From NCBI RefSeq assembly GCF_013294115.1, contig NZ_JABSNP010000007.1, positions 1 through 64,000 on the forward strand: a stretch of 64,000 nucleotides of DNA. The letters run 5' to 3'. A model generated the notes under the pieces. The model searched no databases and was not told the origin of the DNA. It saw only the letters and a list, made by a program, of their open reading frames with translations. This DNA is from Hymenobacter caeli (GTDB taxonomy: Bacteria; Bacteroidota; Bacteroidia; Cytophagales; Hymenobacteraceae). Positions 8,197 through 13,837 of this stretch are shown here, one piece after another (the stretch's first letter is position 1; each line of letters begins with the position of its first letter). Made by a program: the position numbers and the translations under genes.

Positions 8197-9063
8197 ATGA
8201 CCAACAAAGAAATCAAAGCCCTTATCTCCCTGCTCGACGACCCGGAAATAGCTCCCCAGGTCCACAGCGAAATCCAGCACCTGGGCGAAACCATCATCCC
8301 GTTCCTGGAAGAAAGCTGGGAGGAAACCCTTGACCCCCAGCAGCAGCAGCGGCTCGAAGACCTGATTCACCACCTCCAGTTCGAGGGCTTGCAGCAGCGC
8401 CTGCGCGTGTGGCGCGAGGCCGGGGCCACCGACCTGCTCGAGGGCATGTGGCTGCTGAACACCTACCAGTACCCCGACGCCGACTACCAGGCCCTGAACC
8501 GGGCCATCGAACAGCTCCGCTTCGAGGCCTGGACGCTGATGCGCCCCGACATGCACCCCGCCGACCAGGTGCAAACCCTGAACTACGTGCTGTTCCGCTC
8601 GCACAAGTTCGCGGCCAACACCCAGCACTTCCATTCGCCGGCCAATTCCATGCTCCAGCGCGTGATTGAAACCAAGCGCGGCAACCCGCTGGCGCTCTGC
8701 GTTATCTACCTGCTGGTGGCCCAGCGCCTGCACTTGCCCGTGTTCGGCGTGAACCTGCCCAACCTGTTCGTGCTCACCTTCCGGCCCGAGCTGCCGGGGG
8801 CCGTGCCGTTCTACCTCAACTGCTACAACCGGGGCCTGGTGCTCTCGCGCACCGACATTGCCCACTACGTGAGCCAGCTCAACCTCACGCCCCACGACAT
8901 CTTTTTCGAGCCCTGCTCCAACCTCGACATCGTGCGCCGGGCCCTGCGCAACCTGCAAATGAGCTTCGAGAAGCTCCAGGAGCCCACCAAAGCCACCGAA
9001 GTAGCCCAGCTGCTGGAAATTCTGACCGACGAAGCGCCGGAGGACGAAGAGGAGGACCAATAG
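8197..9063 (+). CDS. SirB1/transglutaminase-like family protein
   Basis: A 288-residue protein of the SirB1 N-terminal family (Transglut_core2 type), a transglutaminase-like fold widespread in bacteria with poorly defined function. The diagnostic segment is FHSPANSMLQRVIETKRGNPLALCVIYLLVAQRLHLPVFGVNLP, which contains the family's GNPL..C..Y core, with the Cys in the position of the papain-like nucleophile. ATG 8197 is taken; an in-frame TTG at 8188 would add three residues. The C-terminal tail is very acidic (DEAPEDEEEDQ). A strong hairpin at 9076-9122 ends the transcript. Confidence 0.85.
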   Translation: MTNKEIKALISLLDDPEIAPQVHSEIQHLGETIIPFLEESWEETLDPQQQQRLEDLIHHLQFEGLQQRLRVWREAGATDLLEGMWLLNTYQYPDADYQALNRAIEQLRFEAWTLMRPDMHPADQVQTLNYVLFRSHKFAANTQHFHSPANSMLQRVIETKRGNPLALCVIYLLVAQRLHLPVFGVNLPNLFVLTFRPELPGAVPFYLNCYNRGLVLSRTDIAHYVSQLNLTPHDIFFEPCSNLDIVRRALRNLQMSFEKLQEPTKATEVAQLLEILTDEAPEDEEEDQ

Positions 9064-9075
9064 GGCGTATTTTTG

Positions 9076-9122
9076 AAACGGTCGTGCTCGGCTGCGCGGA
9101 CGCCGGATGAGCACGACCGTTT
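9076..9122 (+). terminator. Rho-independent terminator after the SirB1-like gene
   Basis: AAACGGTCGTGCTC (9076-9089) and GAGCACGACCGTTT (9109-9122) form a perfect 14-bp stem running into TTTT, 13 bases after the stop. It may serve both strands, because the next gene ends towards it at 9188. Confidence 0.85.
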
Positions 9123-9187
9123 TTACGAATCAGGGAGGGCCCCCATTCGCGGACTCGCAGCCGCCGCGCTGCATTCCATCCATGCTG

Positions 9188-9763
9188 CTACCGCTTGATG
9201 AGGCAGCCGGCGGCCCGCTTGTCGGCCACGCCGGCGGGGCGGCCGGCCAGCAGGTTGTCGAGCACCTGGCGCAGGTAGGGCTGCTGCACGCCGCCGGCCA
9301 CCTGGGGGTTGTCGTCGATGGCCCCGCGGTAGCGCACGGCGAAGCCGCCGCCGCCGGGTTGCAGCACCACGGCCTCGGTGGTTTTGTTGATGCCCAGCTG
9401 GCCGCTTACCTGCTGGCTGGCGTCGGTGAGGGTGGGCAAATCGACTTCGCCGGGGGCCGCGCCGCCGGGGGCGTCGAGGTTGATGGGCACGTTCACGAAC
9501 AAAAACTGCACCCCGCGCCCGCTGAAGCCGCTGCTCAGCGCGGCCAGCCGCTCCTGGTAGAGGCGCGAGTAGGCGCAGGCCGGATTCAGAAAGATGACCA
9601 CCACGGCCTTCTTGCCGGCGTAGCTTTTCAGCGACACGGTGGCGTTGCTGGCCGTTTGGAGGCTGAAATCTTCCACGGTGCTTTGGGCGCGGGCCGTGCC
9701 CAGGGCCACCGTGCAAAAGAGCAGCGCGGCGGCGGCAAGGATGGAAAGGCGGCGAATCGACAT
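9188..9763 (-). CDS. Redoxin-domain protein, secreted, one-Cys
   Basis: A 191-residue thioredoxin-fold protein of the Redoxin/AhpC-TSA group with an N-terminal signal peptide (LSILAAAALLFCTVALGTARA). The active-site loop is FLNPACAYSRLYQERL: one cysteine, in the position of CPxA/CPYA in related 'thioredoxin family' proteins, and no second CXXC cysteine. Near the C-terminus KRAAGCLIKR carries the conserved GCxIKW-like ending of this family, so a C-terminal Cys may resolve the active-site one. It probably acts as a periplasmic peroxiredoxin or disulfide protein; the substrate is unknown. ATG 9763 is preferred over one at 9787 for the better signal peptide. Confidence 0.8.
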   Translation of the reverse strand: MSIRRLSILAAAALLFCTVALGTARAQSTVEDFSLQTASNATVSLKSYAGKKAVVVIFLNPACAYSRLYQERLAALSSGFSGRGVQFLFVNVPINLDAPGGAAPGEVDLPTLTDASQQVSGQLGINKTTEAVVLQPGGGGFAVRYRGAIDDNPQVAGGVQQPYLRQVLDNLLAGRPAGVADKRAAGCLIKR

Positions 9764-9796
9764 GGCAAAAGGGTAGGAGTAGGGCATAATCGGCAG

Positions 9797-10504
9797 CTAA
9801 TGGATAAAGGCCGGAACCTCAGATTCCCAGCAGTAAGTGAGCACGTAGCCGGCCGCTGGCTGAGAATAGCAAACCCGGTGCCGGGTTTGGCCCTCGGCCA
9901 GGTGCAGCGCCGCCGGGATTTCCCCCGCCGGGGCCGCCGCGAACGGCTCCGGTAACGGCTCGAGTAGTAATTGCTGCTTAAAAATAAGGCCGCGCCGCGC
10001 CGCCAGCTTGTACAGCGTTTCTTTGGCGCTCCACAGCAGCGTGTAGTGGGCATCGTCGGCGGGCCCGGCCTGGGCCGCGGCCAGCTCGGCGGCCGACAGA
10101 AACTTAGGGGCGATGCGCCGGGCTTTGTCACGCACGACTTCCACGTCCACGCCGGCCCGGCCGCCGGCCGTGAGCAGGGCGGCGGCCCACGCGCCCGAGT
10201 GCGACAGCGACACCACGGCCCCGGCCGGCCGGCCGGGGCCCGCCAGGTAGGGGCGGCCGGTGGCGTCGTTTTGCACCAGCGGGGCGGGGGCCCCCGGCCA
10301 GAGCGCCGCCGCCACGGCGTGGGCCAGTACCCGCCCGGCCAGCCACTGGGCCTGGCGCTCGGGGCCGGCGGCGGGCAGCAGCGCGGCGTAGGCGGCCCCC
10401 GCACCGGCGGGGAGCAGGGCCCCGAGTGCGGCGGCGGTTTCGGTGCGGTGCCAGAGGCCGAGCACGGCGGTGGGGGAGAGGCGCAGCAGGCGGTGCAGGG
10501 GCAT
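9797..10504 (-). CDS. 4'-phosphopantetheinyl transferase superfamily protein
   Basis: A 235-residue Sfp-type phosphopantetheinyl transferase, which moves 4'-phosphopantetheine from CoA to a serine of acyl or peptidyl carrier proteins. The defining motifs are present: VSLSHSGAWAAAL (~116-128), GVDVEVV with the Mg-binding acidic pair (~135-142), and LLWSAKETLYKL (W-x-x-KE-x-x-x-K, ~176-187). ATG 10504 is taken because homologues begin near MPLHRL; a longer upstream frame is low-complexity. No NRPS or PKS genes lie in the window, so it may serve primary fatty-acid carrier proteins or a distant cluster. The promoter is divergent to the WD40 gene and symmetric with it. Confidence 0.88.
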   Translation of the reverse strand: MPLHRLLRLSPTAVLGLWHRTETAAALGALLPAGAGAAYAALLPAAGPERQAQWLAGRVLAHAVAAALWPGAPAPLVQNDATGRPYLAGPGRPAGAVVSLSHSGAWAAALLTAGGRAGVDVEVVRDKARRIAPKFLSAAELAAAQAGPADDAHYTLLWSAKETLYKLAARRGLIFKQQLLLEPLPEPFAAAPAGEIPAALHLAEGQTRHRVCYSQPAAGYVLTYCWESEVPAFIH

Positions 10505-10541
10505 GGAAACGGGCGCGGAAACGGGCGCGGTCGGCGGGGCC

Positions 10542-10579
10542 GCGAAGGTAGGGCCCGGCCGGGTCCGGCCTACCTTCGC
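10542..10579. promoter_or_regulatory. Symmetric divergent promoter region
   Basis: The sequence GCGAAGGTAGG (10542-10552) is repeated inverted as CCTACCTTCGC (10569-10579). Each arm offers a TACCTTCG in the outward direction, one base from the Bacteroidota -7 consensus TAnnTTTG. One faces the phosphopantetheinyl transferase start (10504), the other the WD40 start (10583). The second would leave almost no leader. Promoter function is an inference. Confidence 0.45.
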
Positions 10580-10582
10580 CCC

Positions 10583-11512
10583 GTGATTCGCCCCGACGTC
10601 CAAAAGCTAGCCGCCCTCACCGGCCACCGCGACGCGGTATTCGCCCTGACCGGGGGGCCGGCCAGCGCGGTGTATTCGTCGGGGGCCGACGGCCTGGTGG
10701 TGGGCTGGGACGCCGCCGACCCCGCCCGCGACGGCGAGGTGCTGGCCCGCGTCGAGAACTCGGTGTACGCCCTGCGCCACTTGCCGGAGTTGGGCTGGCT
10801 GGTGCTGGGCCACAACTTCCAGGGCCTCCAGGCCATCGACTTAAGCCAGAAAACGCTAGTGCGGGCCGCGGCCCTGCCGCCGGTGGCCATCTTCGAGATT
10901 GTGGCGTCGGAAAGCCGCCAGCGCCTGTACGCGGGCTTGGCTGATGGCACGCTGGCCGTGCTCGCGCTGCCCGACTTGCGCCTCGAAAAGCTGCTGCGCG
11001 TGGCCCAGGGCAAAAGCCTGCGCTGCCTGGCCGTGCACGAAGGCCGCGCCGAGCTGGCCGTGGGCAGCTCCGACGCCCTCACCCGCATCCTCGACCTCGA
11101 CTCGCTGGCCCTGAAGTACGAGCTGGGCGAAAGCACCAACTCGGTGTTCGCCGTGGCCTACTCGCCCGACGGCGGCACGCTGCTCACGGCCGGGCGCGAC
11201 GCCCAGATTCGGGCCTGGGACGTGGCCGCCGGCTACGCGCTGGCGCAAACCGTGGCGGCCCACATGTACACCATCAACAACCTGGCCTTCAGCCCCGACG
11301 GGCGCTACCTGGCCTCGTGCAGCCTCGACAAAAGCATCAAAATCTGGGACGCCGCCGACCGCACGCTGCTGCGCGTGCTGGACCGGGCCCGGGCCGCCGG
11401 CCACGGCACGTCGGTGAACCGCCTGGTTTGGCCGGGCACCGAAAACCGGCTAGTTTCGTGCAGCGACGACCGCAGCCTGGCCGTGTGGCAGGTTCAGGGG
11501 GCTGATGGCTGA
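10583..11512 (+). CDS. WD40 repeat protein
   Basis: A 309-residue protein made almost entirely of WD40-type blades, with no signal peptide, so probably cytoplasmic. Clear repeats include LTGHRDAVFALTGG, FAVAYSPDGGTLLTAGRDAQIRAWD, INNLAFSPDGRYLASCSLDKSIKIWD and SVNRLVWPGTENRLVSCSDDRSLAVWQ; about seven blades fit the length. It should form one beta-propeller acting as a protein-interaction scaffold. The start is GTG 10583, directly after a promoter-like TACCTTCG. The last codons (ADG, stop) lie inside the first arm of the repeat at 11501-11599, so the repeat supplies the C-terminus. DivIVA follows on the same strand. Confidence 0.88.
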   Translation: MIRPDVQKLAALTGHRDAVFALTGGPASAVYSSGADGLVVGWDAADPARDGEVLARVENSVYALRHLPELGWLVLGHNFQGLQAIDLSQKTLVRAAALPPVAIFEIVASESRQRLYAGLADGTLAVLALPDLRLEKLLRVAQGKSLRCLAVHEGRAELAVGSSDALTRILDLDSLALKYELGESTNSVFAVAYSPDGGTLLTAGRDAQIRAWDVAAGYALAQTVAAHMYTINNLAFSPDGRYLASCSLDKSIKIWDAADRTLLRVLDRARAAGHGTSVNRLVWPGTENRLVSCSDDRSLAVWQVQGADG

Positions 11513-11599
11513 TGGCCATCGGCTGTTGGCTTTTTGGTCGACGCACCCGCAACTATTTAAAACGGAAAGCCATCAGCCAACAGCCATCAGCCATCAGCT
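11501..11599. repeat. Short-unit inverted repeat (GCTGATG type)
   Basis: Units of GCTGATG/GGCTGTTGG at 11501-11532 are matched, inverted, by AAGCCATCAGCCAACAGCC-like sequence at 11567-11599. It fills the gap between the WD40 stop and the divIVA start and overlaps the WD40 stop codon. It probably folds into a terminator-like hairpin and belongs to the same class as the gaps at 32.1, 41.9, 48.5 and 55.4 kb. Confidence 0.7.
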
Positions 11600-11605
11600 A
11601 AAAAT

Positions 11606-12601
11606 ATGAAACTTACCGCCCTCGACATCCGGCAGAAAACGTTTGAAAAGTCCTTCCGGGGCGTGGACCGCGACGAGGTGCAGGCCTTTTTGACCACCGT
11701 GTCGCAGCAGTGGGAGCGGCTGGGCGACGAAAACCGCGAGTTGCGCCTCAAGCTCGAGCACGCCCAGCAGGACGTGCAGAAGATGCGCGAGGTGGAAAGC
11801 AGCCTCTACCGCACCCTGAAAACGGCCGAAGACACCGGCACCAGCATCACCGAGCAGGCCCAGCGCGAGGCCGACCTGCACCGGCGCGAAGCTCAGCTGC
11901 AGGCCGACCACACCCTGGCCGAAGCCCGCCAGCGGGCCCGCGCCATCGTGGACGAGGCCTACCAGACGGCCGAAAAGACCGTGGCCGACATGCAGCGTCA
12001 GGCCAGCGGCCTGGGCCAGGAGTGCCAGCAGCTGGAGCAGCAGTTCGACGGCTTGGTGCGCGAGCTGCACCGCCTGGCCGCCGACGCCCTCGAGAAGGCC
12101 GAAAAAGCCGGCCAGCGGCCCAAGGGCGGCGCGGCGGCCATCCTTTCGCGGGCGGCCAGCGTAAAGGTGGAACGGCCCGCCGAACCGGCCGCTCCCCAAC
12201 CCCACCCCGCTATGCTTACTTCCGTTGCTGAACCCGTAGCCGCGCCGTCGGCCCTCAGCCCGTCGGCTTTCGTTGACCGCCCCGACCAGGCCCCCGGCCG
12301 GGCCCCGGCCAACTACAACCCCAAGCCTGGCCAGCAGCCCGACCCCGACCGGGCCCCGGGCCCCGACATCGAGCGGCCCCACGCGCCGGCCGAAAACCCC
12401 GGCATCGCGCCCGCGCCCAACATCGAGCAGCCCGCCCCGTCGCAGGTGCCCGACCCCGCCCCGCCTTACGTGGAGCCCGCCGCGCCCGACATCCAGCCCA
12501 TTGGCCCCGACCGGCCCGAAATTGGCCAGCCCTCGCCCGTGACGCACCCCGGCCAGCCGATGGGCACGGGGGCGGAGAAATCGTTTTTTGACGAGATTTA
12601 A
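11606..12601 (+). CDS. DivIVA domain-containing protein
   Basis: A 331-residue protein with an N-terminal DivIVA lipid-binding domain (MKLTALDIRQKTFEKSFRG; VDRDEVQAFLTTV). A long coiled coil follows (~residues 35-180, rich in heptad Leu/Glu/Gln). The last ~130 residues are proline-rich and disordered, with repeated PDxAPGPxIE/PAPNIEQ-like units. DivIVA proteins bind negatively curved membrane and recruit division or polarity proteins. In Bacteroidota the function is not settled. The hydrophobic/aromatic C-terminal SFFDEI could be a docking peptide. A good terminator follows at 12619-12647. Confidence 0.9.
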   Translation: MKLTALDIRQKTFEKSFRGVDRDEVQAFLTTVSQQWERLGDENRELRLKLEHAQQDVQKMREVESSLYRTLKTAEDTGTSITEQAQREADLHRREAQLQADHTLAEARQRARAIVDEAYQTAEKTVADMQRQASGLGQECQQLEQQFDGLVRELHRLAADALEKAEKAGQRPKGGAAAILSRAASVKVERPAEPAAPQPHPAMLTSVAEPVAAPSALSPSAFVDRPDQAPGRAPANYNPKPGQQPDPDRAPGPDIERPHAPAENPGIAPAPNIEQPAPSQVPDPAPPYVEPAAPDIQPIGPDRPEIGQPSPVTHPGQPMGTGAEKSFFDEI

Positions 12602-12618
12602 CCCGGAGTCATAACCGG

Positions 12619-12647
12619 AAAAGCCCGTGCTGGTCGCGGGCTTTTTT
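12619..12647 (+). terminator. Rho-independent terminator after divIVA
   Basis: A stem AAAAGCCCG/CGGGCTTTT with a short loop is followed by T residues, 17 bases after the divIVA stop. Confidence 0.85.
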
Positions 12648-12697
12648 GGGCCATTTTTTGGCCACGGGCCCCGGTAAACTGCCCGTGTGCGCAATTG

Positions 12698-12796
12698 CCC
12701 GGGGCAGCAACGCATCTTTGCTACGCAGTCGCCGCCCGGTTGCGGTTCGATTCCATCGTTCAAGCCGGCGGCGCCAAGACGCGTCGCTGCCCCGGG
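12698..12796. other. Nested stem-loop between divIVA and folB
   Basis: A 16-bp outer stem (12698-12713 with 12781-12796, one G-U-compatible mismatch) encloses an inner CGCCGCC/GGCGGCG stem (12731-12737 with 12767-12773). An apical region carries GGTTCGATTCC. The element is about 100 bases long and GC-rich, with no open frame of interest. It could be a structured RNA, an attenuator for folB or a repeat. The tRNA-like motif does not extend to a tRNA. Confidence 0.4.
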
Positions 12797-12867
12797 TCGG
12801 AAACCAAAAACTGTCCCGGACCGCTGGCGTTAACTGCTCATTACTAACTGTTAACGGTAAAGAAAGC

Positions 12868-13224
12868 ATGGGCCAGATTGCACTCGAAGGCATGGAGTTT
12901 TTCGCCTTCCACGGCTACTACGACGAGGAGCAGCGCATGGGCAACAAGTACGGCGTGGACCTGTACATCCGCACCGATTTGCTGGCGGCGGGCGAGTCGG
13001 ACAAGCTGGGGGCCACCGTGAACTATGAAGTGCTTTACCGCCTGGTGGCCGAGGAAATGCTGGCCCCCGCCCGCCTGCTCGAACACGTGGCCCACCGCGT
13101 GCTCGACCGCGTAATGGCCGAGCTGCCCCACGTGCAGCGGGTAAAAATCAGCGTCAGCAAGTTCAACCCGCCGCTGGGCGGCATCTGCCACCGGGCCCGC
13201 GTGACGCTGAAGCGGAAGCGCTAA
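12868..13224 (+). CDS. folB: Dihydroneopterin aldolase
   Basis: A 118-residue FolB: it cleaves 7,8-dihydroneopterin to 6-hydroxymethyl-7,8-dihydropterin and glycolaldehyde in folate synthesis, as a cytoplasmic octamer. Signatures are IALEGMEFFAFHGYYDEEQRMGN (with the catalytic Glu region), the TVNYEVLYRLV helix and VKISVSKFNPPLGGICHRARV with the catalytic lysine. ATG 12868 gives the standard start; the frame upstream has no similarity. It stands alone here with no other folate genes. The upstream gap holds a stem-loop that might regulate it. Confidence 0.95.
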   Translation: MGQIALEGMEFFAFHGYYDEEQRMGNKYGVDLYIRTDLLAAGESDKLGATVNYEVLYRLVAEEMLAPARLLEHVAHRVLDRVMAELPHVQRVKISVSKFNPPLGGICHRARVTLKRKR

Positions 13225-13302
13225 CAAGTTGCGGAAATCGGGAAGCAAGCAATATTTATAGAAAAATATTTACTTAATTAGCAGGCGGTTAACGCGGATA
13301 AA

Positions 13303-13334
13303 GCGCATCATACGAAATAATTCGTATGATGCGC
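13303..13334. promoter_or_regulatory. BlaI-type operator 1
   Basis: GCGCATCATACGAA-N4-TTCGTATGATGCGC is a perfect 14-bp dyad. It contains the core TACGAA-N4-TTCGTA, which recurs twice more before the blaI-like start. Confidence 0.8.
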
Positions 13335-13341
13335 TTGCAAC

Positions 13342-13357
13342 TACGAATGAGTTCGTA
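13342..13357. promoter_or_regulatory. BlaI-type operator 2, inside the promoter
   Basis: TACGAA-TGAG-TTCGTA. It lies between a TTG at 13335-13337 and an AATCTTTG at 13359-13366, which are spaced like Bacteroidota -33 and -7 elements. Repressor binding here would block RNA polymerase directly. Confidence 0.75.
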
Positions 13358-13373
13358 TAATCTTTGCGTTGTC

Positions 13374-13391
13374 CTACGAAATAGTTCGTAG
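13374..13391. promoter_or_regulatory. BlaI-type operator 3
   Basis: CTACGAA-ATAG-TTCGTAG, the third TACGAA-N4-TTCGTA dyad, 17 bases upstream of the blaI-like ATG and downstream of the predicted transcription start. Confidence 0.75.
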
Positions 13392-13408
13392 CGCTTAGCC
13401 TTATCCGC

Positions 13409-13837
13409 ATGAGCAAAGCCCCGCCCAAACCTACCGATTCCGAGTTGGAAATCCTGCACGTGCTCTGGCAGCACGGGCCCGCCACGGTGCGGGCCGTGAA
13501 CGACGAGCTGGGCCAGCGCCGCCGCGCCGAAGTGGGCTACACCACCACCCTGAAGCTGCTCCAGCTGATGCTGGACAAGGGCCTGGTGCGGCGCGACGAC
13601 GAGGGCCGCAGCCACGTGTACCGGGCCGCCGTGCGCGAGCAGGACACCCAAAACCTGCTGCTCGACAAGTTCGTGGCGGCCACCTTCGGCGGCTCGGCCC
13701 TGAAGCTGGTGATGCAGGCCCTGGGCAACCGCGCCACGTCGGCCGACGAGCTGGCTCAGCTGCGCCGGCTGCTGAACGACATCGAGATTCAAAATTCCTC
13801 TACCCCTACTTCCGCCCCCGACGATGAGCACGCTTGA
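13409..13837 (+). CDS. blaI: BlaI/MecI/CopY family repressor
   Basis: A 142-residue winged-helix repressor of the Penicillinase_R family. The N-terminal half is diagnostic (PTDSELEILHVLWQHGPATVRAVNDEL, VGYTTTLKLLQLMLDKGLVRRD, EGRSHVYRAAV). The C-terminal half carries the dimerisation helices. It should bind the three upstream TACGAA-N4-TTCGTA sites as a dimer and be cleaved after the partner M56 sensor is activated. Its end overlaps the sensor gene by 14 bases. No beta-lactamase gene is adjacent, so the regulon may be more general (cell-wall or protein stress). The symbol is used in the family sense. Confidence 0.92.
   Translation: MSKAPPKPTDSELEILHVLWQHGPATVRAVNDELGQRRRAEVGYTTTLKLLQLMLDKGLVRRDDEGRSHVYRAAVREQDTQNLLLDKFVAATFGGSALKLVMQALGNRATSADELAQLRRLLNDIEIQNSSTPTSAPDDEHA

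Noticed and set aside
9797..11512. Phosphopantetheinyl transferase plus WD40 as part of a natural-product cluster
   Set aside because: No NRPS, PKS, adenylation or carrier-protein gene lies within the window.
12738..12760. GGTTCGATTCC resembling a tRNA T-arm
   Set aside because: The five-base T-stem does not pair and no acceptor, D-arm or anticodon arm can be built around it.
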